Shown piece by piece: positions 31,573-43,924 of a stretch of DNA of 64,000 nt. The position numbers and the translations under genes were made by a program. Below the pieces are notes generated by a model. The model had not been told where the DNA came from. It saw only the letters and a program-made list of their open reading frames with translations, and searched no databases. Where the stretch lies: NCBI GenBank assembly GCA_032716605.1, contig CM064571.1:10794405-10858404 (forward strand). The letters are read 5' to 3'. This stretch comes from Paralithodes platypus (taxonomy: Eukaryota > Arthropoda > Malacostraca > Decapoda > Lithodidae). Within the stretch, counting starts at the first letter, position 1, and the number at the start of each line of letters is the position of its first letter.

Positions 31573-34216
31573 TGGTGAACTTGCCCTCACAGAATGCTGC
31601 ATATATGTCTGGTTGCTTCTCACTCAATGTTATTAGGTCTCGCAGGTGAATGGCTACAGCACGTGCATAGTTGTGGTGATTCAGAGCGTGGAAAAGCCAT
31701 TGAAGACGTGTCAGCGCATCCACATACAAAATGAAGTTGCCATCATGTACAGATCTATCCCATGTTAGTACATCCAACTGTATTCTTAGAACAAGCTGCC
31801 AGAAATGAAACTGTGGGCTTTCTGCTGCTCTTATCCTGCACCACTCTTCAAATGAAACAGCAGAACCTTTGTGTGGACATACTTGGTATTCTGCATACGC
31901 TTCCTGGCGAAGTTTGTACAATGCACATGCAGTCACTTGATGGGCATGGGCAGTTCTTTTGATATGTGCTGCTTTCAAAAAGGAATCCGCAGTTCCTGGT
32001 GTGGCTATATTAGCTTGTACTATAGCTGATGTCCAACCACTTCCATCCAAAAGATCACCAAGCATTTTAAGCAATGTCATTTTGATATGGAGACCACCCA
32101 GCATGACCACAAATGAATCCTCTCCGTATCGTTCTGGCCACATCCACTGTATTTCCTTTGCTATCTTGAACAACGGCTTATCACAAGCGATGACAGGAGT
32201 TTGTCCAGGATTCAGAACTTCTACAGCTTTCCTTACTACATCCATGGAGTGCCGAATCATTGCCACTGACTTAGAATCATTAGGGAATAGTGGGAGTAGT
32301 GCACTGACTGTCGTGGGGTTTTGATCGTCACTCTCTTCTGAATATTTACCGTGGTATGCTGCCCATGATATTTTTACATCCTTATCTAACTTGTTGGTGG
32401 GTACGTTGTCGATTAAGTTGCACACATATTTACACCATTTGTACTCTCTTGCCATTTCCTCCAGCAGGTGACAACAATTTGACTGGGCTAAATTACATAC
32501 TTCTGGAATGGGAGGGTGTTTGTTTACTGCTGTGACAGCTGGTACAAGTGTGTAGTTCTCTGGCAGCCTATTGACCTTCTTACCAGACATGGTGATGGCT
32601 ATGCAGGGTTGCTTAGTTCCACGATTGCTAGCATCAGGGTGTTGAAACAATGAGATACCAGTCCCATGGAAGGATCCATGTGCAGTAGTAGTTGTTGGGT
32701 CGTGGTCAATGTTGTCAACTGCTGATGTCGTGAACACGCCAATATTGAGTGTGGGTGGGCATACAGTTCCAATACTTTCAAAATGGTTGATGGCCATGTT
32801 ACCTAGATTGGCAGACATGCCAAGTACACGGTCATATGTGACTGATAATCCAAGTCTATGAAATGTTTCAATCAAGTCTCTTGACCTAGTTCTGGAGTGT
32901 AATAATGCACCAACAAAAAGTGGCAGTGGTGTCTCTTTTTCTCCAGCATGTCTTGTTACTGATGTACCTTCTTTGTGATGATAAGAACAGCTGTTATACT
33001 TTATCAATTGTGATAAGGACAGCACTGTCTGTGACAAATATGTGGCTTGTTCTTTAATATTTGTCCCATTCATGATCATTGCCAGCAGCATACACAGCGA
33101 GTGAGGCACAGACTTCTCCTGGCAATCTTGAGTGAATGAATCAGTAAATAGCGAGCATTTATTCTTACGAATGTCACGGCGAATGATGTTTGCAACACGG
33201 GATATTAATACTGCTTCATTGTCATTCTGAAGGTCACATGATGTCATTATAGATTTTCCTACATTTTCATTCGAAACCAGTAATACCTCTCGACCTTCAC
33301 TGTACACCTGCATACCAAGGAAATATATAAGAATTCTGTTTTTCAGTCTAGAGGAGTGAACTTCTGATGAATGGCCTCCTAACTCAGCAACTCTATCACT
33401 GTAAAGTTTCTTCAATACAGAGAGCTTGAAAACCGGTGAAATGCCTTCCTCCTCAAGAGAACTTTGCATGAATTCAATAAGTTCAGCAAATGCAGTGCTA
33501 TGAGAATTGTTTGTTTCGCACTCATCTGATGTCACTCTTCTATTACGATTTCTGTTGTACAATGACACTAGGCATTGAGTGTGGTACTTAGCCTCTGTAG
33601 CAATTAAATCTCCTGCACTAAGCTTCATCAGTAGACGGTCATCTTGTAGTTCAATAGCACACTGCCGTACACGGGCGTCAAGTTCAAACGTTTGGACTTC
33701 GTGGAGGGGTTTAGCAGTACTTGCAGGCTTATCACACAGAAAACATTTAACAGCATCAGTGTCCTTTTCAGTAATTTTTTGGCGTGTGCAATGTTCTTTT
33801 GCATCAGAAGTTGTACTTTCCTCATCAAGAAGTCGTTTCTATTTACTTGCACGTTGCAATTAATTTTTGTTGAATTTCAGTCTGCAGCTTTTGTGAAATT
33901 TTGCTTTCCTTCGCAACAATGTCTGCTGAACTCCATCTCCATCATCCAGACGTGTCAGCTTGATGTTCTCTGGCAAGCAACCAAGGTCATTGAATGATGT
34001 CAGATTTTCAGCAATAGTCGCATAGCCAACTCCTTGGAACCTGTCTTCAAATTCTGCGGGGCACCGAAGTTTCTCGCTGGTGTCTTCTTCACAGAACAAA
34101 CACTTATTCCAGTCAACTTGTGTATGGGTCTCCTCCACAGGCACAGGTAGGACACCACCTGGAACCAGTTTGAATGCCTTATTCATAGTGAGTAGCCATT
34201 GATGAGGTTCCAACAC
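31573..34216 (-). pseudogene. Inner-element transposase gene, N-terminal and central segment
   Basis: The ATG at 34216 is the first in frame; another follows at about 34186. The N-terminus has a possible zinc-binding set (KCLFCEED near 34105, FHKSCRLKF near 33890) and a second one (CFLCDKPAS near 33740, YHTQCLVSLY near 33575). The frame is the same from 34216 to 31573 but is cut by TAA at 33860-33862 and by a TAG about 20 bases further on, both single-base losses of sense codons. The central region (33550-31573) is open for about 690 codons with no domain I can name. It is interrupted at its left by the TTAA insertion. Confidence 0.78.
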
Positions 34217-35023
34217 AATTCATCCTGAAAAAAAATGTCAGAAGTTAATTATGTGTAATCGTAACATGTTTTTTATATTTCTGTTATGTATTTCTACGTA
34301 GTATTACCTTCATAAAATAATAAAATTATAACCAAAAACACAGAAGAATATAAAAGACCCTACAATAACAAAGAACATTGTTACGGTTGTCGAGTTAGTC
34401 TACAATCTATTAATCAATGACTCGTTTTGTTCAGACCAACAGACTCCTGTATTGTGCATGTGTACGTAAAATCCTAAAAACAGAACAAATACTAAATAAG
34501 CATCTATATAATGTGTGTATGTGTCTACCAATGTTTGTGCGCAAGATATTAGTGAATCCAATCAACTGTGATGTGTATACATGTGTAATACATTAACTGT
34601 GTGTAAACAAACTCATGTTCAACAAAAAACAATGCAACTACAATCCAACATATAAATGAATTAAAGATAAATAAGAAAATATAAACAACCAACCCTTTCT
34701 GGCTTCAATAGCACTCAATATAAGCAAATATGTGCCAGTAACATGTCCAAACAACCAAATTATTTTCGAGTGTTTCCAATAAGAAAAAATACGTGTTACC
34801 AATCTAATATGATGCTAATACCTAAAAGATAGACACATATAGCGTCAACCATCAAGCACAGTAGCGCATGATACCAAAAATGCTAGAATTAATATAAATA
34901 AACATCATACAAAATAACACGCAGTCACAAACATGTAATATTTAAATTTGCTGTTTGTAGATAATAGAGATTTCTTTAAATATATCATATACAACTAAAC
35001 ATATTACATGCTACTAAAATAAA
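34217..35023. other. 5' flank of the inner transposase gene
   Basis: Very AT-rich with no gene. Lying between the transposase start and the right inverted repeat, it should contain its promoter, but I recognise no specific site. Confidence 0.5.
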
Positions 35024-35480
35024 TTATACATCTATGTAACGATCAGAGTGAGTTCTTTCAACATTACTAAGTAGTCATCATTGAAATAAACAATATTTTT
35101 TGAGTTATGAGAAAAATAAAGTTTGCTTTTCTATTTTACCTTTGATAAAATGCCCTTATTTACTAAAATAAAGCCCTTGAATATAATTATAGGACCAAAG
35201 TAATGATCTTAATCGATTTATCAGTGTCTAAAACATAAATTGGCATACTTTTATGTATGCATTTGCAATACCCTAGTCGTGTGTGTTGATATGAAATATT
35301 TATTTGAAATTGATGGTGGCCATTTTCCAAGATGGCCGCCATGGCCATCATAGGGCAGATCCAGATTGCCTCCAATCTTTAAAATGTTGCTTATGGTGTA
35401 TATTAACAGTGTACCAAGTTTCATGATTTTATCAAAAAGTGCACGATTTGGTCCAATAGTGACAATTAGCCGCTGGACTA
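35024..35480 (-). repeat. Right terminal inverted repeat of the inner element
   Basis: Reverse complement of 15949-16396. It ends TTAGCCGCTGGACTA followed by the TTG duplication. Confidence 0.9.
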
Positions 35481-35483
35481 TTG

Positions 35484-37805
35484 AAAGATATGAAGCATCA
35501 GATCAACAAGACCCTTCCCCAGAGGCCAGTTCACCTAAAAGGCTCCACTCCAGTATGGGTGTCCTTCACGATAAGACTATATGTGTGGTGCATGAAAGGG
35601 GCATACAAGAGTAGTGATCGTGACAAGCAGATGTTACTCCTATCAACAGTAGATGCCTGGACTAAATTCAAGTTACATACTGTCCGTCTGGAAGATGAGG
35701 TCATGAGATTGAGACTTGACACTCTGATTGCCTCCATCCCAGATAGTCAAACAGCATTTGGGTTGGAAATCCGCTACCATCGTGTCGATCAGGCTGCATT
35801 CATGGAGAGTGGTATGTTTGCACAGTCAATGACAGGAAAACCATATTCGTGTGTCGCCCTCGACATATGGATAGAGTCAACAATGAATAAGGGCTCTAAG
35901 CTGAAGTCTGGTTGGTTGGCCATTCTGAACAATGAAAAGCAGCTCCTTTCAAACACTCGGAATGTGAATAACATCAATCGGGTGAGAACAAAGGTCCATC
36001 GCCATGCTAATCGCAAGAAACAAGGAAAAGGGAAGCATGCTCATTGCTCGTCGAGTAAAATGAAGAAGGATTAACAAGCTGTACAGGATATAAGCGCATG
36101 TCTCACTGAATTCAAGTGTGATCCATTTGACCATACAAACAACACACTTCGATCCCTACAGTCAGGAATCCCAGCCTCAGACGCTCTCACTGCCGACTTG
36201 AAATCGGCAAAGGAGGATGGCACATGCAAACTGAAGCAGTTCTTGAATGAGAGAGTGTATTCCAAGACCAAGTCTCTCAACGACAGAGTTCCCTGTAGCA
36301 AGCGTTTGAACTTTTCAACTCAGGAATTGAAGAAAGCAGATGGTGAGAACCTGAAGGGAAAGACTGAGGAAATGGAGCGTAATGCCTTGGCCTCTGTTCT
36401 CGGACTGGTTGAAACGAGTGGTGCCCTCAAACTTCAAGAAGTCCTGCAGCATCGTGTTACAGCCGAGTGCCTTTCCAACTTCAACGTCAATGGAACCATC
36501 CGTAAGGCACAGAAAAGCAAGCTACAACAAAAACTAACTATGACTGTCATTCCAGAGCCTGATGTATACACGTCTATTATTGATATGGGCCTCATCTGGC
36601 GCCTAACAACTCCTACCATTGAAGACAGAGAGAAGGGAGACGGTACCAAGTATACCTGGGGAGATTATGCAGAGAAGTTGGTGCACTTCGTTCTAACGAG
36701 ACACAAGCATGCTGAGCGCTTCATTTGCGTCAAAGATTCATATAATCAGAATTACACGATCAAGGACAGTGAGAGAATACTGCGCCAAAAAACCCTGCCA
36801 ATCAGCAATGTCTTCATGAAGACAGAAGATAAATTTCCTTCTAGTAAAGTTTTCCATGCTCTCCTGGGTAAACCTGAGAACAAAATTCGCCTTCAGGCAT
36901 TTCTTCAAACCGAATTCCAGAGAACAGCAGCAACAACTAGCACCGAGATCATCTACTGTGTAGTTGGCAGCACTGCAAAGAATCTCACCACAGGCAAGCT
37001 TGCGCCAGAGCTCACATACTCCCATGCAGAGGCAGATACGGCAATGCTCACCATATAATATTATAGTGTGCTCCGGTCAGACAGCTACACAGCAGCTGTC
37101 GTTCTTGACACAGAGGACACAGACAACTACGTGCAAGCGGCATATGATGCTCAGAAGACAACAGGAATCCTGTGTGTGAAACGCAAACGTCAGCTTATCG
37201 ATGCCCGATGTTTGTACAGTGAGGCAATGGCTGCATCCATCACACCACTTCATGTCCTCACTAGGTGTGACCACAACTCTGGCTTCTATGGAGCAAGCAA
37301 GAAGCTCATCGCAGATCGTCTGGAGAAGTCTAAAGAGGCACACGATCTGCTAGCAGCATGTGGTACACAGCTCCTAGTCACAGAACAGGTCATCAGTGAT
37401 TTGGAGCGGTTTGTCATTCGATATGTCTATGGTGATACCGAAAGCAAGACCCTGGGAGATGCGAGGGCAGCGAAGTGGAGAGCTCAGAAGAAAAAAAGCA
37501 CTATCCGACTTGTGCCTGACTTGGACAGTCTCCGTCCACACTTGGGGCGTGCAAACTATCTTGCATATTTGCAAAATCATTACCAGCTCCAAAGTCACCC
37601 CTCACCGATCAGCCATGGATGGCATCTTGTAAATGGCCTATGTCTGCCTGTCCGCTCAACCCAGCCCCCACTTCCCCCATCCATACCACTACCTACAAAT
37701 CCGCAGGCAGAGAACAACAGTGATGATAGCAGCGAAAGTGAGGACAGTGATTCTGATAGTGGCTCATACAGTGAATCATGTAGTGACAGTGAAGTGGCAG
37801 ATTAG
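35484..37805 (+). pseudogene. Outer-element transposase gene, main segment (XPG/FEN1-like motifs)
   Basis: Continues the 15636-15948 segment. A zinc-like motif (VWCMKG near 35590) comes early, then FKLHTVRLEDEVMRLRL. The nuclease-like motifs are AEADTAML near 37025-37048, DTEDTDNYV near 37107-37130 and LTRCDHNSGFYGASKK near 37257-37305, parallel to EADT, DTDV and LTGCD of the inner protein. The C-terminus is Pro-rich then a Ser/Asp/Glu repeat tail ending at 37805. Damage: a one-base loss near 35585, TAA at 36072-36074 and TAA at 37056-37058. The final 105 coding bases lie within the right inverted repeat. Total length without insertion is about 878 codons, much shorter than the inner protein. 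Confidence 0.78.
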
Positions 37806-38139
37806 TATGTACAATTAGTATAATACAATACAATAACAATACAATATACAATACAATACAATACAATAACCATTCCAGTGGATTTGTAATGCCAGAATTA
37901 GTGAAAAAGGACACCTCATTCGTCCTTGTAGCTCATCTGATGCCAGAGATATTACATTTCATGTTTTTCAAGATGGCGTTGGCGGCCATTTTGAATATTG
38001 GGCTCTAGCAGAGTTAGCCGTCATTTTTCCGAGGGGCATAGGAGCTACTTTTCCTTTAAAATGGTTCAGGTTGTCAAATCCATCGAGAGAAAAAGGTAGG
38101 AACAAAATGGTCACGGATTCCAAGCAAATGACCCTACTA
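37701..38139 (-). repeat. Right terminal inverted repeat of the outer element
   Basis: Reverse complement of 15110-15548, ending GACCCTACTA before the CAT target duplication. It includes the last codons of the transposase gene. Confidence 0.9.
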
Positions 38140-38503
38140 CATAGTGTATGATGTAAAGCGGTGTCAGTGGTAATGCACAGTATGTGTAATATAGCAAACC
38201 TGAATCTGGGATAGTATCATAAATGTTCATTTCACTCTATATAGGTTTCTACCATTGTCTGCATAATCTGCAGGCTTGATTTTTGTTGTAGATTATATAT
38301 CCAGATTGTTTTGTTCTAGTTTTCAAACTTCTGCCATTCTTTCACCTTCATCATTTTTATAATGCCATGACGTCTATTGAATGTATTTTGTGCAGATGTA
38401 GCATTTGTCTGTCGTTCATGTCAATTATAAATGTTTTTACAAGGTTATTTCTACTCTCATTTATATTAACGTTGTCATCGTTGCCTTGACCTATGCTCCT
38501 TAA

Positions 38504-38706
38504 CCCTTTCATCATTCTGACGTAATTTTCGTCTTAGTTTGGTTACCACTAGACGATTATCTTTAGTTTATAATATATCTCTAGGAAGCAAAAGGGTAAA
38601 TACTATTTCAATAATCCCTCTGAATATAAAAGGGCCTTCTTAAACTGCACAACATCGTTAAATGTTATCCATTTTCTGTAAAAATTGCGTTATCGCATGG
38701 AAAGGG
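38504..38706. mobile_element. Short TTAA-type element
   Basis: TTAA (38500-38503) precedes CCCTTTCATC and the right end reads ATGGAAAGGG followed by TTCA, a one-base variant of TTAA. 203 bases with no coding capacity. Confidence 0.6.
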
Positions 38707-38825
38707 TTCAATTTATTTGTCTGAGGAGATTGTAGGCTCCAATTGACCAGGGGAGACATCATAGGCATGTAGTAAGGAGGTGCTGGAACTCCTTTATCAA
38801 ATGGAGCTTAATTAATTACCTGAGG

Positions 38826-38852
38826 TTATTATTATTATTATTATTATTATTA
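38826..38852. repeat. (ATT)n simple repeat
   Basis: ATT run a few bases left of the next element. A similar run at 53475 flanks the other side, suggesting insertion into a microsatellite. Confidence 0.9.
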
Positions 38853-38859
38853 AAATCAT

Positions 38860-41536
38860 TGTAGTATTTATTTATAAATCTGTTATGCTACTACTACTAC
38901 GGGGGATAATTCGACAGTAATTTAGAAGTTCGTATATTTTATTTAACAGACTTCCTAACTACTCTAATAATAGGTTCTTGGCTCGGGCCGAGATGAGTTC
39001 AAGACGCAGATTGAATATTACGTCGATTCATGCTAGGTTGCACTTTGGACCCTTAGAGTTCCCGTTACTCCCTAACTGAATCCCCGTTATTCAGGTATTG
39101 ACTCAAGTCGGCTTTGATCCTACGACCCGTTATTAGTAATTAATCCTAAATAATTAAATCAAAACCCTGCTGTGTCTTTTATTGAGACCAGGGCCTAATG
39201 AACCATTTGCTCTTTGTCTAACAAACACAAAAGTGATATTCTTTCCTCTACTCTTTAGGTTTTCCAACGTTTACTGAACCTTCTGTATCCCTTCTTAATA
39301 ACAAAGCTATAACACATATAATCTATCTCCTTTATACATAAAATCTATTTATTCCTTTTACACAACCGTCGTTACTACACAAGTACCTCCACAATGACAT
39401 ACAATCGTACCAATTACCGAACGAGATTACCAGGTCTCTCTAACATATAATATGGGTTCCGCCACCCAGTTACTTCACAATCTAGGTTTACAATCTTTAT
39501 CTCAATAAAACTATTGGGTTTCGTCACCCAGTTACTTCACAATATAGGTTTGCATTATTTATCTCAATGACACTATTGGGTTCCGTCACCCAGTTACTTC
39601 ACAATATAGGTTTACAATCTTTACCTCAATGACACCTTCCGAATTTACCCTCAAGTAACCCTAGTACAAACACGCTATGTTACCTTGCACCTTACTCAAT
39701 AATCGTTCTAACAAAAGATGAATTGTGTCTCAAACGCATACACAGAATAGCTCTTTTAGACTTAATAATAACGCAACTCACATTGGACTAGTGTCCTTCT
39801 TCAAAGTTTCCTTTTTATACATAACTTAATGAATGATTCATATGGACTAGTGTCCTTCCCTAGCTATAGCTAATCTATTAGGCAACTAAACAACTGTTTC
39901 CCTCTTTAACTTACTGGTTGCCTCATTTATTAACAAAAGTATTCTTTCCCTCCCCTCTTTACTTTTACTCTTTTAATCTTTAATCTCTCCTATTAGATCC
40001 TATATAATAACTCTTTCGGCATGGCGCCGTTGCTAACAAAGATAACTAATTAATAACACATCATCATCTTTATATATTCAGGTGAGTCTAAATTCTTTTT
40101 TCTTTAGTCTTGTCCTAGAAGGACACATACATTTTAATAGAAACCACCAGGTTAATCCATCACATCTCTCTTTCTTTCATTGTCGTATGCGGGCCCAATA
40201 TGGGTCCTTAAACAAATGTATTCTGGTATGCTGGATCAGGTGTGTGTGTGTCTGGTACTGTGCTTTACCACCTCAGAGCTGGCCAGTAGCTCTTCTGGAA
40301 GTCCTCGCTTCTGTCCACCTTCTGTCGTCCCTCTTGAAGTGCTTGACTGTATGTGTGCAGACTAGCAACGTGACGACAGGCGGCAGGATACTGATGGTGC
40401 ATCCTCCGAGTGGGCGAAAGTGAGGAAAGGTCAGGGATGGTCTGTGTTGTGAGCTTAGGTGAGGGCAAGGTAACTGGAAAAGTGGGTTCCTGGTTCTCCT
40501 TTGTGCCCGTGCGAGAGAGAGCAAGTAGGTTGCAGTGTGGGGACCCGGTGGGCTCTTAGGGGTGAGTGACCCCTGGAGTCCACGCGCGGCAGCCTTTATA
40601 CTCAGGCCTCCCACTCTCCCGCGCTGTGATTGGCTGCCTGGCACTCGCCGAGACACGATCGCTCTGGATTCTTTCTTGCTTCACCTCCTCTCTCCTCTCT
40701 TCAAATTAAGTCCCAGGAAGCTGATTATAACCCTCTTTTGGCGGCTTACGGGAGTACAGGGCTGTCACCAAGGTATTACTCAAGGGATAGTCAGAAGGAG
40801 TTCTTCGGGCAGAGAAAGAGAGTGACTTCTGAGGTGGAGTAAGAAGTCCAGCTTTGCGCTCCGATAATGGAGGCCACTGATTGGCTGGTGGGTGGGGCGT
40901 GGCACGTTGCAGCCGTGAGCTGTCAAAATCAGCTGGCTGTGCAAGTAAGTAAAAGGGAGCGCGGTGATTGGCGGAGGGCGTTTCTACTTTATCACCCCTC
41001 ACTGAATTTAGGCGAGCTCCTGATCGCCGCAACACTGTTCCCTTAAAGTTTATGCCCTCAGGCTGCCATTCCACCAGTCCACTATGCTCGCAGAGGCATT
41101 TATGTAACTGGAGTGCAGGATTCTGATTTCCCACGATAGTTTTGTCTATTAAAACTTCCCCGGGCTGGCTGAGAAACTGTTTGAGAGCTCAAGTGGTATT
41201 AATTCTTTGCCCCTGCCCGTCAACTATGGTTACCAATCGACGGAGTCGGTACTGAGGGTCAGAGGGGAGAGGCATGGTGCCTTGCAACTGACAGGCACAT
41301 GCCCCGGGGGTCCTATTTATAGCCTCGTCCGGGTACCTAATTGGTGGGCGGCTAATCCTACCACTACGAGTGAGAGTTTCGGTGGGGCCTGTGAACTTAG
41401 TCGCTCTCGCGAGAGTCTTCTCCGGAACATTAAGCAAAGGAGTTCCTTTGGATTCTTTCACTTTAGCTCTGGGAGAACCGTTTATCCGGTTGACGTCAAA
41501 AGATACGCCTCGCGGTTCTATCTCGTCTCGAGGACA
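38860..41536 (-). repeat. 3' LTR of the conventional gypsy element
   Basis: Begins TGTAGTATTTATT on the plus strand; on the sense strand it would start TGTCCTCGAGACG and end ACTACA. The inner boundary is inferred from the TGT start and the purine-rich GTGAGGAAGAG just outside. It matches 48026-53474 up to 40994. Open frames at 40082-41661 are LTR sequence. Confidence 0.7.
39453..39638. repeat. 62-bp tandem repeat, 3 units
   Basis: Units start TGGGTTYCG at 39453, 39515 and 39577. The other LTR has five units. Confidence 0.9.
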
Positions 41537-41554
41537 CTCTTCCTCACTACTTAA

Positions 41555-42245
41555 CCCGTTGAGACCCAGCGTCGCACGTGTTGCGTCGGCAGTCTTTGAT
41601 CACCAACTCCCAGCGACGCATCACGTGCGTCCGACATATAAAAAACACTTACGTGGCTCGTAAGGTAGGAAATGGCGGGAGAATAGGAGGGGGCGGTACC
41701 GTAGTGTGTGGGGGAGCCGGGCCAGTAGGTGTGAGCGGGCCGAGACAGCCGCGCGGCTGGTGGTGGTGGGCTTAGTGGGGATAGTTTACACCCCTAGTTT
41801 ACCGCCACTTTGAACCTTCATTACTCCGGTCGTATGGGAGCTAGAGGCTTGAGATTTATGTGAGATACTCCTTAGGATGTATGCCGTACAATGCCATACT
41901 CAGTTTTTACCCTAGTGCTCCCGGGCGGGTGGTCATGCGGGGGAGACGAACTATTGAAACCCCCCCCCCCCCGCCCCCCAAATGACCGAAATGAGTTTTT
42001 TTTTATTTGTGTGTTCATTTCTCACCATTCTCTTCCATTTTGGCTCAACACATTTTTTTGAAGCTTCCCCCCCCCCACACCCCACCGGCCCCCCCCCCCC
42101 AAAAAAAAAAATGTCAGAGGTGATTTTTTTTTGTTTTTTTTTCATTTCTCATCCTTGTCTTCCATTCTAGCAAACAAAAAAAATAAGTGAAAATGGCTTG
42201 GGACTGGGGTGAACAAAATATTATAACTAGCCGGGGCTCAACGGG
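41555..42245. mobile_element. TTAA-flanked non-autonomous element
   Basis: TTAA at 41551-41554 and 42246-42249, with ends CCCGTTGAGACCC and GGGGCTCAACGGG as inverted repeats. The interior has long C-runs and A-runs (41959-42110). A segment near 41820 (ATTACTCCGGTCGTATGG) is related in inverted orientation to 55475-55505 in another TTAA element. Non-coding. Confidence 0.85.
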
Positions 42246-42335
42246 TTAAAGTCAAGTTTAAATCTCTCGGGGAAACTGAAACTTCGCTGTCTGGGACCGT
42301 AGACTTTTCCTCATCAGTAAGCTCATAAAAATCGT

Positions 42336-43848
42336 CTTCATCACTCTAACGTCTTCCCTTCATGCTGGAAGTTTGCTCACATTCAACCTGTCCCAAAGAA
42401 GGGTGACCGCTCTCAACCCTACAACTATCGTCCAATTGCTCTTATCTCTTGTCTTTCTAAAGTTTTTGAAACTATTCTTGCTTCCAAATTTCTTAAGCAT
42501 TTCTCTTCTCATAATCTGCTCTCAGATCGCCAGTATGGCTTCCTTAAGGGTCGCTCTACTGGTGATATTCTTTCATATCTTACTAACTCTTGGTCATCCT
42601 CCTTTCGGGACTTCGGTGAGACTTTTTCTATTGCACTAGACATATCGAAAGCCTTCGATAGAGTCTGGCATAAATCTTTAATTTCTAAACTACCCTCCTT
42701 CGGTTTTCTATCCCTCCATCTGTGCCTTTGTCTCTAATTTCCTTTCCGGCCGTTCCATAGCTGCGGTTGTGGACGGCCATTGTTCACTTCCTCACCCTAT
42801 AAACTCCGGTGTTCCTCAGGGCTCTGTCCTATCTCCTATTCTCTTTCTAATTTTTATAAATGATCTCCTTAACTGTACCTTAATTCCCATCCATTCATAC
42901 GCAGACGACTCAACCTTACACTACTCCATTAGTTTTTCAGAACGCCCCAGCCAGCAATCCCTCAACGACAAACGTAATGAAGCCATAGAACTCTTAAATT
43001 CTGATCTAAATACTATTTCCAATTGGGGCAGAGAAAACCTTGTTAACTTTAATGCTTCCAAAACCCAATTTCTCCATCTATCTACCCGTCAGGATCTCCC
43101 AGCGGACTATCCCTTATTCTTCAACAATACAAAAATCAACCCTTCATCTTCTCTCAATATTCTTGGTGTCTCTTTTTCTTCTGCTCTCATTTGGAAGGAC
43201 CATATTACCAGTCTTGCTAAGGCAGCCTCCCAGAAGCTGGGTGTGCTCAACCGCCTTAGGGGGTTCTTTTCCCCTGCACAGCTTCTTGCTCTGTACAGGG
43301 GCATAGTGCGCCCTTGTATTGAGTATTGTTCACATGTGTGGGGAGGTTCCTCTCACACCGCTCTCCTAGACAAAGTTGAAAGGAAGGCCTTTCGTATCAT
43401 TAACTCCTGTCCACTCACCAACTCTCTGCAATCTCTCTCTCTCCGCCGCAATGTTGCATCTCTCTCGCTATTCTATCGCTACTATAATAATCAGTGTTCC
43501 TCAGAGCTATCCCAGTGCATACCACCTCCTTTACGTAGGGCACGTGGTACCCGTCTTGCAACTCAATCCCACCCCTACTCTGTGCAACTCTCCAACCCAA
43601 GAGTGAAACGTTACTCTCAAACTTTCTTCTACTCAACATCTGAGCTCTGGAACTCTCTCCCAGAATCAGTCTTTCCCTCTTCCTATGACTTAAATTGCTT
43701 CAAACTCCGTGTGTCCAGGCATTTTGGCTCGAACGTCCCTTGATTTTGGCCCTGTCACTCTTTCAACTATGGGGGAGGCACTCGCTATAGGCAGTTATGC
43801 CTTTTGCCTCCCTCAATCACATAGAAAAAAAAAAAAAAAAAAAAAAAG
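42336..43848 (+). mobile_element. 5'-truncated LINE with poly(A) tail
   Basis: Reverse transcriptase C-terminal half, a short 3' untranslated region and an A-run at 43826-43848. It sits inside the gypsy element between its 3' LTR and the end of pol. The clade looks Jockey/I-like from the poly(A) tail and sequence style, without certainty. No clear target duplication is seen. Confidence 0.8.
42360..43743 (+). pseudogene. LINE reverse transcriptase fragment
   Basis: Motifs in order: PVPKKGDRS-NYRPIAL near 42400 and LDISKAFDRVWH near 42640, then a frame change near 42700, then SGVPQGSVLSPILFLIFINDLL from 42799, HSYADDSTL near 42893 (YADD active site), LNILGVSFS near 43156 and the C-terminal IEYCSHVWGGSS and SELWNSLPES segments to the stop at 43743. 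The last 325 codons are open. The 5' half including the endonuclease is missing. Confidence 0.8.
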
Positions 43849-43924
43849 ATACGATCTCTTCGCTTCCTAGGTCTCCTTCTGACTCAACCTCAGGAAGACC
43901 CTCTCGATTCTTTTGACTAAGTGA

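Larger units (their letters stand above)
15949..35480 (-). mobile_element. Inner Academ-like DNA transposon, about 7.4 kb before insertions
   Basis: It is bounded by inverted repeats starting TAGTCCAGCGGCTAA and by the 3-bp direct repeat TTG (15946-15948 and 35481-35483), and lies within the coding sequence of the outer element. It encodes one minus-strand gene of about 1,540 codons (34216 to 16911) of the same broad family as the outer gene. Three later elements split that gene: 17518-20452, 21134-30295 and 31000-31568. Subtracting them leaves about 7.4 kb. Confidence 0.8.
15110..38139 (+). mobile_element. Outer Academ-like DNA transposon, about 3.5 kb before insertions
   Basis: The ends are inverted repeats starting TAGTAGGGTCATTTGC and the element is flanked by the 3-bp direct repeat CAT (15107-15109 and 38140-38142). 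It carries one plus-strand gene whose protein has XPG/FEN1-like acidic motifs. A second related transposon (15949-35480) inserted into this gene. Removing that insertion and one TTG leaves about 3,495 bases. The Academ superfamily is defined by an XPG-type nuclease and 3-4 bp target duplications, which fits; the family assignment is inference and the boundaries are read directly. Confidence 0.75.

Noticed and set aside
15949..35480. A very large intron of a host gene
   Set aside because: The interval has inverted repeats and a 3-bp direct duplication at its edges, no splice signals, and its removal restores the frame precisely.
15110..38139. Polinton/Maverick or a giant cargo-carrying transposon
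   Set aside because: The 23-kb span comes from nested insertions. The original outer element is about 3.5 kb and no polymerase B, capsid or integrase of Polinton type is present.
40082..41661. Several open frames of 60-140 codons
   Set aside because: They lie in LTR sequence, recur in the sister LTR with frame-breaking differences and show no domains.
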